This document shows, piece after piece, positions 12,616 through 26,100 of a DNA stretch of 64,000 nucleotides. This DNA is from Rhopalosiphum padi (Eukaryota > Arthropoda > Insecta > Hemiptera > Aphididae). The first letter of the stretch is position 1. Each line of letters begins with the position of its first letter. The position numbers and the translations under genes are program-made. The notes beneath the pieces are model-generated. The model did no database searches, was not told the DNA's origin, and was given only the letters and a program-made list of their open reading frames with translations. The DNA lies in NCBI RefSeq assembly GCF_020882245.1, contig NC_083597.1, forward strand, positions 33,954,652 to 34,018,651, written 5' to 3'.

Positions 12616-14392
12616 AAAGGATAGTTTTCAAATGTTTAATGCAGACCATGCGTGTAGTCATTTATCATATTAGATACACGAATACATATTATATACAATA
12701 CTACAATAGAAACATATGAATTCATATTATGGTAAATTGGAAATTCTTTTCATGGAAAATGCTGTAATTTTCCGTGATGTGTGTAGAATTTACATAATAA
12801 GAAATAATTCCCATTTATTGATGAACATTCCAGAATAAAAATGCATCGTTTTGTATTATTGTTTTTATTTTTATTATTTATTACTATTATAATATTGAAA
12901 AATTCTTAATGTATATAACATATTATTTAAATTTAATTTAATATACTTCGCAAATCATAACACGTAAATGGTGTAGGTACACGTGTCACGTTTTTAACCA
13001 TTCGATTTCCAACATAATCGGTACCAGTCATACATTTTGACAGTGACGTTTTAACGGCGCGCTATAATAATTATGTGAAATTACCGTTATTGTTAATTTT
13101 CTTTCAATTTTGTTTATTTTTCAAGACCAAAAATTCGTCTTCAGAACGAACCGAACACAACAATAATATCTGACCACCAACAACTGTGACTGACGTCGAA
13201 CGATAAACCGTACAAAATAAATAATAATAATAATAAAACGTCGTTCTGTCTATAACATCGATTAGTGTGCGCCGTTGAAACCCGTGTATATATTTACTAT
13301 CGTGAAACATTTGAATAGGAACTTGATTCAAGGAGTCTCTTGAACGATGTTTGCAGTGGTGAGTCGACAACTACTATACTTGACGCGTTGCTGCAATATA
13401 TTTATACAATAATATACAATATATGGGTATGTAACTATAAAGTTTTGGAATCCAATAGCGTCGGAGCGGAGAAGAACATCTCGTTGAATTAAACACACAC
13501 ATAATCGTGCATTCAATAGTAGACGTATATATATATAATATGTGTGTGTAAACGCATATACGTAGATGACGAGGGGCAATAACGATTTGTTTCAAAACGG
13601 CTGTATGAGTATAAAACGGGAGTGAAGTCTCGGGGATAAAAGTTTGTTTTTACTTTATTTTTTTTATTTTGTTTTTTAATATAACTTGTAAACGTGGGAG
13701 GTACCTATATAGTATAATAAATATATAACACGCTCGTACTCGTTTCAGTTTTGCGAAAGTTTAATAAATAATAATTTGTAATTATACAAATATAAATAAA
13801 TTTATCAAAAGCTTAATTAAAATAATTACATTGCTTTTGATGTTCAGGCATAAAACAGTTTGTACACTCAATCAAACTATAAAGTTTATTTACTCTGCTG
13901 TAAAATTATTATTATTTATTCAGATAGGTAGTTTTAATTTGTCGGTAGAAAGTGTTAAAGATCTTTTCACGGGTTTTAAAGGACAATGCGTGCGTATAAC
14001 ATTTAATATTTTCAAGTCATTATACAGTTAATTCGAATAAAGCTTAATATTTTACTGACTTGAGAATATGACGTTCACAAATCTACGGCGTTTAAAAAAA
14101 AAACTCGAGTTGTATGAGCACAAAGTGCCCTAAATGTTAATATATTGTATACCTATGATGACGATAATGAATTAAAATAACAATAATAAATTATGATGCA
14201 ATTTTATGGTGTTTGACAAAAATTCGATATAGACTTTAATCGATGTGATGCAGCACTTACAAAAAAAAACCGCGTTTACCGTCATAACGACTGTAACAAC
14301 ACAGTGTATATTATGATGATTACAATGTACCTCTACCTACGTTCTACATTTTATTATTATTATGTAAATTTTTGGACATCCAACGACAGTCG
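12616..14392. other. noncoding, no gene seen
   Basis: The AT-rich block continues to about 12950. The sequence then becomes more GC-balanced (13000-13620). The overlapping frames on the minus strand at 13104-13595 run through (TAA)n repeats and have no recognisable domain. No RNA gene was seen. Confidence 0.55.
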
Positions 14393-14418
14393 TAATAATA
14401 ATAATAATAATAATAATA
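14393..14418. repeat. (TAA)n microsatellite
   Basis: Trinucleotide tract of about 26 bases, typical of the many TTA/TAA repeats in this window. Confidence 0.95.
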
Positions 14419-15850
14419 GTACATAATATGTACATCATATACTACTTTGGGGCCCGAAACGGGGTTATAATAACGGGCAGTTCTATCTAAGGTATCAATC
14501 TCTCGGCCCCGGTGCTGCGGTGTTGTCCACCTCTGCGCGAGACGGCGGGTTCGAGATTTGAGGTAGGTATTATATTATATAGGCATATCACCTAGTGCGC
14601 ATTCAAACTTCCCACGGGGTCGCGTCACTTCGGATATAATATATATATATAGCTATATATGTATATATAATACACATACATCTTGTGTATACGTACGACT
14701 GTCAAATAATAACCGTATAACCATACGCACAAAACCATATATTATATTGGACAACGTGGCTGATGTCCATGACTGTACATGAACTGCGGTGGTGCAGCTC
14801 TATATTCACTTTTCGAATTTTACCGATCGGATCTTATGTATACGTATATTACCTACAGACTAGAAAAGCCTCGAGCGTGTTGCGAACACGACCGCTCGTA
14901 CGGCCCGCAGATAGTATATAGGTACAGATGGTAACCATACGCGACCGCGTGTACTTGCACAGTACTCGTAATAAGAGTGATACATAACACTTGTGTTTAT
15001 AATAGCTCTGTAAGACAGATTGCATTCGTCGCACATGCCGCGTAAAGCTGATAACTGCTGAATCGATCAGAACGATTTTGTGAAGCCCCGTGTGATTGAT
15101 TTTACAGTGCTCGGAAGTGTATATATATATTATGCGATTTATCGATTGATCTATATCAGACGAAGAGTGTTGGAATTTCATTTAAATTTAAATACGTTCT
15201 ATTCGAACGGTATACAAAACTAAATAGATGATAACCGAATAGAGTTTATAAAGGACTTTTTTTTTATGGCGTCTATATACTCAGAAATATCGTGCGGATG
15301 GTCGTAATAAATCTAAAACAATAAGGTAAAAAAAATCCTGACTGGAAACCATACTGATTGCTACGAACGCCAATATATATGAAGCTCCAATTCATATATA
15401 GGTGGGTACGTTCACACGCTTGAACCACTAATCCTCCCTCTGCGTCTCGTATAATATATTATATTACTGCGGCGAAACCTATAAATGGTTAAACTCGTCG
15501 CGGACACCATCGTAGTCGCGTCCCGATGCTATATGATAGCCGGGGAAACATAGTATATTATATTATTATGTGATACTGAACGATCATCAAATTTAGGTCG
15601 TCGGCAAATGACTATCGATTTGCACACGTTTTTGTTCACTCGTCTGTGTCCAGGACGCGCGTTTCCGAGTGTCTGCAGATGAATGGTGTACGCGCTGCGG
15701 GTTCCCGCGTGTGCATAATAATATTTACGTCTTCGTGCGCGATTCCGCGCGGTGTTTGTGACGTTGGCGTCAAAGAGATTGTCCAGTTTCGGCGTGTACA
15801 CATACGCGCGTAACCCATAGGACGTATATACTGGTTTGTACATACGTCTT
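14419..15850. other. noncoding, CpG-rich patches, no gene seen
   Basis: Contains GC-balanced patches at 14450-14560, 14870-15100 and 15600-15830. The frames at 14849-15181 minus and 15529-15882 minus are open but have unstructured, repeat-driven translations, the latter starting in a (CA)n tract. I assign no function. Confidence 0.5.
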
Positions 15851-15884
15851 ACACACACACACACGCACACACGCACACACACGC
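15851..15884. repeat. (CA)n microsatellite with CG interruptions
   Basis: CA dinucleotide tract of about 34 bases interrupted by single CGCA units. Confidence 0.95.
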
Positions 15885-18800
15885 TTACACGCTTACATTG
15901 TATACACCTTAACCGTGCGGCGGACGCGCGAGGGACGACTACTTCTTCTGCTGCGCTGCAGATCCGCCGGCGCGAGCATTTGCAAACAATGACTTGTACG
16001 ACTACAACAGGCGTCTGTCAAATTTATTAGGCGTTTCTGGGACAAAGGACGTCGCGAAACGCGGACGAGATGTAAAATAAGAATAAAAAATCCGCACGGA
16101 CTCACCGCGGGCGGAGGGAATAAGCGGTTTTCCAACCGGTTGTTACTTGTTACGGGGGGTGGGGGTGGGAGGGGGCGACGATCCTAGAGACACGCCGAAA
16201 TACCAAAGCTGACAAACAGACTAATGGAATATGTATTAGCTGTCCTGGAACAATGGTTCGGGATCGGGTAAACAACGGTATCGACGAACGTCCCGCGATT
16301 TCGCTTTATTGTTGTTGTTTTTTTTCCTTCGTTTCACTCGCCAAAATTTTGGATCATTATTGAAGTGGGCTTTGGGCAGCAGATATAACCGAATACAAAA
16401 AAAAAAAAACACCATGCGAAATATCAGAAATTTAAATACACGAAACAAGGTAACAATTCCGTCGTGATATGACCTTTGAGACCATTTTTTCCGCAATACA
16501 TCGCCTAACACAATTTATCCTTTTAACATATTTTGGGGTGCTTACAACTATATATACGACATGTATCATATACACGTAATATGTGAATTTTATGTTCATG
16601 CATTATACGCATACATACATGCACACGGGTTCAACCACATACAATAATATATTATTGAATATTTTAAGAGGTGAAACCATTTATATATACGTTTTGAACA
16701 TCAAACAACCGAAACAATTGTTTGGAGCGGTATATTTAGGCACTCCAGAACAATAAAATACGAAAATAAGTTATACAGAAATAAAACGAATTGAAATATG
16801 TTACTGACAACTTCTTGCCTTTAAACCGGCTAAAACGAGTTGAAATAAGTTTTAAAAACTTATCCTATATGTGTAATTGAAGCGTATCGGGTATGATAAT
16901 TGAACTAGCCAGAAGTCTAAGAAGTTTTACGGAAAAAGTTTAAAAATCTAATTGTAATTTTAAAATAACTTATATAAGAAAACATCTTGGTGTTTCGAGT
17001 TTCAATATAAATATTAAATAAGAAAATATGCAGTCGCAAACTTATGGGTAAGTTAAAAATTAATTCAACGGCAATCATTTTTGACCACGAAATGTGGGTT
17101 TTTGAATATTTTAATTAAAAACTATAATTATTTCGTAACATTATGTCTTCATCATTTGTTTGAAAAGTATCCACAGAAGTTATTATTAGCATTTTGTTTT
17201 CTCGTTCGTAAAAATAACGCTTAAAAAATGCATACTGATTTTAAAACTATTTTTCTACTTATTATTATGCATATATTATTTAGAACACGTTTCGCTGCAT
17301 TTATGCGACCAGTGATGAAAATAAATCTGTGCACGCACTCACAAACACGGAATAGTTGAAAAATTGTTGTAACATAATATTATACACATAATAATATAAA
17401 AACTGGTATTATCGCATAAAATCATAATGTCAAAAAGCGTTTGAATCACAGTACATTTTATGCGTTTTTAAGACTGATTGTCTGAAACACTTCAACGAGG
17501 CGTTCGCATTGGAAACTATCGCAGAGCACGCAGCAGCAGCCGCAGCAGCAATAATAAACTGTTGGCACAGTACATTATTATAATCATACGAGAGGTATAC
17601 TACGCGTACCTACCCATAATATTATAATAATACTTTACAAGCGATCGTACACAAGTCGCGTATATATACGAATAATACGATTTCAGACCGACTGCGCAAG
17701 CGGGTGCAGCGTTTTACTGGGCATCAAATCACACAACGGCGGCGTTAATAATAATCACCTCCTGTACGGTTATAATATATATATATATTATAATGTGTCG
17801 TTAACGCGACCTACGCTAAACCCTGTGCAATACAACTGAAACGCAATTAATTTCGGTATGCGCGCGTGTACCGGTCGAAATGAAATAAAAAATAATAGCT
17901 TCATTTTTAGATATTTTCTGTATGTGCGTGTCGCGCCAATAACTGCAACACCGTCAGCCGATATCGTAGTATATTATACATACGAATATAATTATTATTA
18001 CGATATCTCGTGTAATGACGTCCCGGTGCGTTTGATGCTCACATAAAATGCATTTCGGTCGGTCGTCGTAGACGGAATTTGAGATTTTTAAGAGCCGGTG
18101 TAGTACGCACAGAGTCGCTACCGAATATGATATGCCACGGTAAAATGGAATGAGGTAGTCGTGGAATCGCTACTTCTCTGTGCAGGTCGGTAGGTCGGTT
18201 ACACGAAATTATCGGACAAAACAATACGTTTTCAACGTTCTATCGGTTTAGACCACCAGCAAACTATTCGCCCGCACGTTTCGAAAGTCTTAACCGAAAA
18301 TTGATAGACCGTTTGCACGCTGTATATGTAAGACGTTGCGTAGTCGTATTATACACGAGTCAGGTATAACCAATCCATATTCATATAATAATGAATATTG
18401 TTTTTTTTTCTTCTGTCTCTGTCTCCCGTACAACCGAAAACTACTGAAACGTTATCGATGAAAATTATATCTGTAGATTCGTCGAGACTCGGGTATAATA
18501 AGGCTTGTAGCTCCGTTTCATCTATTCGATATTATTAAAATCATAACTGCATATTCGTTTATTTCTACTTGTCATTGGTTACGTGTAAGAAAAAAAATTA
18601 CTTATTACTATTCACTGCAGGCGGATTGCTCGTCTCATTTTTATTTATCATCGGACAGCTTCGAGTAATGCATAGTACAGCTATGAATGTGCGTATAGTA
18701 GTGAAACGTAAACCAATAAAAAATCGATGAACCTATTGCGCACGTCACGTTTGAGAGTACTCTATACGTATTTTAATTCGCATGCGTTTTGTGTTTAGTT

Positions 18801-19250
18801 TGTTTCAATTTTACAGATTCTTATCAATAATTTAATGATGATATTAGTACGCACATATATACAGTGGATATATACCGATATATTATTATAATAATATTAT
18901 GTTGATTGACGCGCATATCAAATCGATACGAAAACTTAAAAGTCATCTCGAAACCGATTTCGTTATTATAATAATTATTACACATATACACAGTACACAC
19001 TAACTACACGAGGTATTTATAATCGGTATTTTCACGATTTTTTACCAAAAGGTAGGTGTATAACATCATCACCAGTTATGTGTGCGCGAACACTGTTTTC
19101 CACCTCCAGACCGCCGACAACCGCGTGATGCGTGTGCGCGCTGCTCCGGTGTAATAATTGCAAGGTGCAGACGACACGTCATGTCCGTAAACCGCTGTCA
19201 CGTATATATACGCGTGTACGCCGTGTGTGTCGGCGGCGGACCTTGGAACG
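15885..19250. other. noncoding, CpG-rich patches, no gene seen
   Basis: GC-balanced, CpG-rich patches lie at 15900-16200 (including a G-rich run at 16155-16178), 17500-17760, 18050-18330 and 19080-19240. A short CAG-rich run lies at 17527-17552. An AT-rich stretch without features lies at 16660-17480. No frame could be assigned, and no transfer RNA was recognised. Confidence 0.5.
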
Positions 19251-19274
19251 TATTATTATTATTATTATTATTAT
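19251..19274. repeat. (TAT)n microsatellite
   Basis: Trinucleotide tract of about 24 bases at the edge of a CpG-rich patch. Confidence 0.95.
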
Positions 19275-21643
19275 GATAAAGCGTTCTATACCGACGGGCA
19301 TAATGCCGTACGGACTTAACTATAATATGCGCTGTGTGCTCGCGTATTACAATAAATAAGTAAGCCGCCGCCGCTCGCACCCGAGTCGCCGCCGATTTAC
19401 GACGGTCGCAGGCAGCCAGCGTCCGGGCAAACCGCTTTCGATTAAAATATTATAACATTATATCATATCATTATGTATATCGCACGCAACGTGTACTATA
19501 GTGGTAGGTAGCCGGTTGCTGCGGTGTGTGAAATACGCGATTGCGAGAGAACAGACAGAACGCGAGACGGAGTGAGAGTATATACATGAGACGGACGCCG
19601 AACGGGACTACGCCCAGCATTGCCGGACACGTGCGCGTTCGTGTCAGCCGCGTTATAATATTATGCTGCTCGAGCGTGTTGTAATAATAATAATAATAAC
19701 AATATTGTCGCCTATAGCTTTTGCCGAAGACGACGACTATGTGTCTCCGACAATGCTGTTGGTCGTATTTAATATTATAAGTATTTTATTTTTCCGTTAG
19801 GTAAAAAAGTATATGAAAAAAAAAATGTCGTCCAAACATTTTAAACTGTTTGCTCTCATAGTGTACACATCAAATACGGTGCGCTTACGAGTAGGTATAT
19901 ATACGCTGTGTGTACCGACAAACCGTATACCACTAGTCGATTCTACCGTATATATGTACAACATGTAATAATATTTATTAAGCATATAGAATATACGCGT
20001 ACCCAAACTCTGGGCATTGATATCATGTTCAATATAATATTATTATTATATACACATAAGCTCCCACGCGATAGGTATATGTTTACCGTTTATTCGCGAG
20101 GCCCTCCTCTGGCGCTTGATTACAATTTCAGAGTATTGAGAGAGTAGGTATATATGGTATCATGGGATATATAGCAGCAAAATAGGTTTAAACGCGATGC
20201 GCACCGGAGTTAAACTCTGTCTATAGGAAATCTTATAGCTGCGCCGAAAACGGTTTTATCCCGTAAGAGCCCTCAGTGAACGCGCCCGGGACACTTATAA
20301 TCCATGTGGGGACCGAATAAACCGAACCGAAATTAATCAGGCTAAGACCACGCCGGGAAATTTCTCAATAAATTTAATTAAGAACCCCAATGGGAAACTG
20401 GCATCTCGGAGTTCAGACAAGTTTGTTCTTAAGAGTATTTTTTTTAATAAGTCCAATATTTTATTTTATTTTATTTTGAATTCGGTCGCTTTTATCGTTA
20501 TGAAATTAACGTCCAATGACAATATACAAGATTCCAATCTAATATAATAACTGGTAATAAAATACGGACATATTTACTTTTACGACCGAAATAAATGTAT
20601 AATGTATATAATTTGTATAAATTAAGTTTTGATCGAAGAAAGGACCTATAGTTAGATGTACATTTTACATTCATAAAATGTATTTTTAAGAGTTAAAATA
20701 GGTATGTTAAAAATACCGGTATATTAAACGGAACCGTCAATTAAACCTTAAATTCTGGTTCAAACCGAAATCGAAACCAAAACATTAATTTTTTTTATCT
20801 CGAATCTAAACCATAATGAGATTCCATAGTCCCTGCAACTATTTTCAATAAATTGGTGTAAAATATTAATACGTTACAATTGTATCTATTTATTTTTTCG
20901 AAATCAACCCGATTTACGATTAAACGAAATTGCTCTCGGCCATAAAAATAGAATAGAATATATTGCACCAGAGCAGTTAACAAAACTAGGTTTATTCAAT
21001 TTTAATCGAGAATTTCGATTCTGGCGAGTCGGGCGGCGTTTCATTGGACCAAAATAATATAAACGCCAAAATAATCGTCCGACTGTCAACTGTACAGAAC
21101 TGATTTATGATGTACACGGTTTTTCTTTCATCACGTGTCTCTTTTATTTGGAAGCGGCGACAAAATATAAAAGAATGGTAAACGAATTTTCGTCTGTCGG
21201 CAATACCTCGTTCTGGTGGTGGTCCAATGCACTTTATAGCAACAATAAAGATTCTGATAAGTACATAAAAAATATATACTATTACTTTTTATTTATTTAT
21301 TTTTAAAACATCTTCACAAACTTAATAGTATCAACCACTGCGTTTCGTAGAATTGTTCATAGTTTCAGGCATATACGTAATAGTATGGCAAATCAAACTT
21401 AATGATGTTTTGATTATGTAACGCGTTAATTGTCTTCAAGTCCGATAAAGTTATTAAAAAATAATAAAATTATCTTCTTTCCCACGGAAATTTGAAGACT
21501 CGATATTATATAAGCTTAAAATATATAGTGCGATTGTAAGTTAATATTATCACGATCTCATCAATATTTTAGTATGATGGTGGGAATTCGTTTGATCCGA
21601 AGTACTAACAATATGTCGTTGAAATAAAAAAATAACAACAAAA
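19275..21643. other. noncoding, no gene seen
   Basis: A CpG-rich patch at 19360-19640 has no open frame of note. A second patch at 20160-20420 lacks microsatellites and is GC-balanced, but I cannot assign it. A (TTTTA)n tract of about 20 bases lies at 20459-20478. The rest is AT-rich. Confidence 0.5.

Positions 21644-21676
<33 letters not shown>
21644..21676. repeat. compound (CA)n(TA)n microsatellite
   Basis: A CA tract passes directly into a TA tract, about 33 bases in total. Confidence 0.95.
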
Positions 21677-23070
21677 ATACACGTTGGATATACATCACAA
21701 GACAAACAAATTACACACTATTATAAAGTGTCATCAGTGTTGAAATCGCGACGCGTCCTTATACAACAGAGCGTAATAGTAGTAGATGATAGTAATGACA
21801 ACAATGAGTATCGAGTGACGGCGATTTGGGGTCTCCGATACAATGTATGTCAATTTATAATCGATCTCGCACAGTGATAGCAGTACGAAAATGACGACGG
21901 TGCGCATTATTGTACGGCTAGCTGTATTGATTTTGTTTTTATTATTATTAAAAGAACTACCCGCGTAAACATCTGATGAGTCGAAGCGTTATATGTAAAG
22001 TGATACAGTTTTATAATACCATTACAATAACGCATAGTTTACGGTTATTAGTTACACCATGAATCATGGTATATGTATACGATGATGATGGCTATTGAAG
22101 GGACGACGACGACGACATTCAAACTTCAAAGTAGCATTTTATACACTATTATTATCGTGTATAAATAAATTGCATTATGCATAACGTTATTATTTTATAC
22201 GACCGTACGGTCTCCGAGGAGAGGGGACGAAAAAAACATCATAGAGCACGTCAACGACCTTATCTCGAGGCTCGCACACACACACCTCACCGCCGCCGCC
22301 GCAATATTCCATTAGTATCAATCAGAAGTGTATATAATAATATATAAATGTATATATAGATGTACCTATACTCACCGAGAGGAAACAATTATTATTATTA
22401 TCGGTTTACCCTTACACCGGGGTCACAACCCCGAGAAGTAGTCGTCGTCGTCGTCGGTCGGTATATAAGGAGAAGTGACGCGCGTGTATACGATATCATG
22501 TATACTAAATATATACACTTCGTCTCGTACACGACAACACGACAGATCTCTCTCGCTCACACAATATCATCGGCCGTCGAATCGCCACTCTCTCGCCGGC
22601 GGTTTCGGTACCTCTCGGCTCGCGTATAGAACAATGGACAACTCTCCGAGACTGTACGCTATTATAACACGCATCTGTTTATAAGAATTATTATGTATAT
22701 ACATATAAATGTGTATTATAATAACAATAATATAATACACGAGTAGATACTTGTTAATATAATAATAATAATAATACGCGAGTGTGACACGTCGAAGACG
22801 GGCGCACAAATACAATGTATATATATAATATTATAATGTGATATTATTAAGTCCATAACGCTCGTGTAGTGCACATAAACAGTTTATTTTATTTTTTATA
22901 CATAAACTCTCATCGCGCGCCGGGCGTCGTCCATTAATCAAGTTGGCGTGGCCGATTGATGTGGAGAGAATCGATTTGTTTAATGTCCCGCTGGTTAACT
23001 TGTCTATCCGCAGCCGCCGCCGTCGCCGACGATGTGGGCGCACATTTGCACCTCTTCGGTCGGTTGAGAA
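21677..23070. other. noncoding with CpG-rich patches; one short hydrophobic ORF
   Basis: CpG-rich patches lie at 21750-21910, 22200-22310 and 22540-22630, and a (GTC)n run lies at 22441-22456. A 25-codon ATG frame at 21891-21968 encodes a hydrophobic, signal-peptide-like stretch, but part of it comes from a TTA repeat. I do not call a gene here. Confidence 0.45.
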
Positions 23071-23076
23071 TTATTA

Positions 23077-23113
<37 letters not shown>
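23071..23113. repeat. (TTA)n microsatellite
   Basis: About 43 bases of TTA repeat with one TTG interruption. A second, shorter and impure tract of the same kind follows at 23203-23227. Confidence 0.96.
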
Positions 23114-23115
<2 letters not shown>

Positions 23116-26100
23116 CCAGTCTGTCACGTCCCGTGTAAATGGGTTATTTATCGCTCAAAGTACGGAAAAAAAACCAACTCGATCGGGTTGTTGGTATACT
23201 ATATTATTATTATTATTGTTATTATTACTGTTGTTGTCGGAGTTGTATTATTATATCGTCTTCGCCAGCCATCGGGCATTCGGGCACGATGTGATATAAT
23301 TCTTCTTATATTTTTTTTTATTTACATCGGAAAAATTACAAACGACAAGGGGGGTAAGTGCGACGACACTATATATATACTATTCAACGAGATGCTTATC
23401 TCAGACCATATAATATTGTATATATGCATTATGTATATTGTATATGCACAATGTACATGCATGTCTAGCCCAAAACACAAGGAATAGGTAGGTTATAGAT
23501 ACATCATACATATATATTTTATATACCTATGTTAAAACGATTTGTTCACAAGTTAAAGATTCAACGGAATGATATCTAGTTTAACATATATTTTCATAAT
23601 CCGGAATTCTTAACAAAATATGTAATAATTTAAAATTATGATTTAAGCACATTTTTATATTCGAAATAAAATACAAAACGTGTAATTGATATTTTTTAGC
23701 TTGCGAGCATACCTAATACTATACATGTATCCTAATTTGTGTGAGTCAGAAATGTAAATGTATACCTACTTCGTAAAATATTAAAATATTATTATGTAAT
23801 ATGAAGAATTAATGTATGAAAATATCAAACTCAAAATTCAAATTATATTATTATATGATATTCAAATGATATCACATTATCAAACTAAATGATAATTGAG
23901 TATTAAAATTATAAAATATAAATAGATTTTATTGTAAAAAAAGTTAATATACTTTATGCTGAATTAAAAATAATATATTTTCACTAAATTTAATTTTCAT
24001 CATTAAAAATGCGGAATACTATAATTTTGAACTTTTTCAGTATATGGGTTTTAAATGTTTTAATGTTGACATTAATAAGCATCCTTTAGGGTTTTTATTT
24101 TTTGACGTAACAATAATTAGTAACAATTAAACTATATTTGATGAAACAGACCGAGAGTAATAAGAAACCATCAAACCGAGAGATTTTATTAACAGTTGAG
24201 TATTTCCAGAAACTGAAAACAAAATTTGCTAGTATTGTGCTATTATTTTAAATTTGAAAACGATGATGAATTATCCACAAAAGCTAAAGCTGAATTCTGA
24301 GTTAAGCTTACACGGTCAGCAACCTTTACGAAATTTATCACAAAAACTAAAACTAAACTGAGAAATGCTAAATATTATTTAATGTAAATACTACCTATGT
24401 CAAATTTAAAATCAATAAAAATGGCTAATTACCTAAGCGGAAAATTATTGCGCGATGTAACTCTAAATGTCTAAAAAGGATTTCCTTTCCAAGTTTCCGA
24501 CAAAATCAAAGTAAAAACCATATTATAATCTCAAATACACGCAATATACATTATTATGTTTTTATATATAGCACCTTTCGTTTTAGAAATAACGATAGAA
24601 AATAGAAAAAAACTTTGTATTTTCCAAAATGTTGTTTTAGAATGACTATTTATAGTGAACATATAATAGTTAATGACTATTTATACCTTTTGTAAAAACA
24701 AGAGCTTATTATTTTGTTTTAACAAACGATAAACCAAAATTCTCAAATTTGTATAAGTAAAAAAACAGTAAAAATTCTAGAACATGATTTAAAAATCTGA
24801 ATTTAAATAAATTATAAGTAATTTTTGAATATTCTTTAAGTAGTAAAATGTAAAAATTGTAAAATACTAAATTCAAAATTAATCTAACAAAAATTACATT
24901 TTTGTGGAATTTTTTTATTATAAATTATTTTCATTATTATTTAAAATTCATGTTTTTAAATTATAAATATTAAATAAAATTGAATTATAACCGTTTACAA
25001 TTTTACCGTGAAGATATTCTCTATCAGAATTATTTTGAATTAAACTATTAATTTATTAATACAGTTAATTATAAATTATTTAAAAATCTAAATGCGGGGA
25101 AAATACACAAGCAGTGCATTATTCGCTTAAAAAATAATTATTGTAATATACACTGTACAATGTACATAAATATAATTTCATACTGGCTTATACAAATTTA
25201 CATACGTAATGATTGAAAATAAAAATGTAACTTAATAAAAACGACTGTATTATAATATATTGTGTACCTACTCGCGGAGTCGCGGTATCAAACCGTAGTC
25301 AAATCGATACGGGTCGTGCGCGCTTTGCGAAAAATCATCGAACGGAAACCACTATCCTGCAGACTTGCCACGTGGAATAATAATAAAAAATGACCAACAT
25401 AATGCGGTTGACAGTCGCCGGGAGAGCGGGTCGGGAGAAAAATGATTTAAATAGAGATTAATTTAATATTCAATGAGTTTTAACAGTGGCGAATTTAATG
25501 CAGCCATAAAGTGTGCGAGTGTAAAGTGTTTTCATTTATACGCGTATACACAGTAGTGTACGATATATTATATATTATTATTATTATATATACATACACA
25601 ACGCGTGTATAGCCGCGGCGCTGACTGAGGAGAAAAAAATGTTAATGAACTGGAAATTATTTCGAAAAAAAAAGGGTTTCATACAGTTTGTGTATACACA
25701 CAAAACCATATAATATATAATTTACATAAATCGGTGGGGGTAAACACCATAAAGAACTCGCTGGGCCGTTGTTGCTATAAGGGTTTTTTTTTTTTTTTAT
25801 TCTTTTTGGATATACGTTTTTAATATACACCGCGATGTGCACGGGGCGATATAATGTCGGGGCTGTCGTACAGTTCGATAAATTTGTTATTTACAACGGC
25901 GATGTGCGTTAGGGACACGAGGTCTGTACACACACTATTTTTTTTTTCGAATTAATTTTTATACACACATAACATATATATTATATAATGTAGACGCGTA
26001 CGGCGCGATATGCGCAGAAGAATAACGAAAGATAAAACACTGCAACGATGATATAAGACTAAAGACAACAAGGACATTGATAAATTATCAGGGGGGTTGT

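Noticed and set aside
15529..15882. 117-codon minus frame
   Set aside because: It starts inside a (CA)n tract that encodes an alternating Cys/Val run. The rest shows no family signature.
23077..23487. 136-codon frame on plus
   Set aside because: It begins in a (TTA)n tract and runs through a second one. The translation is poly-Leu and poly-Ile without a recognisable domain.
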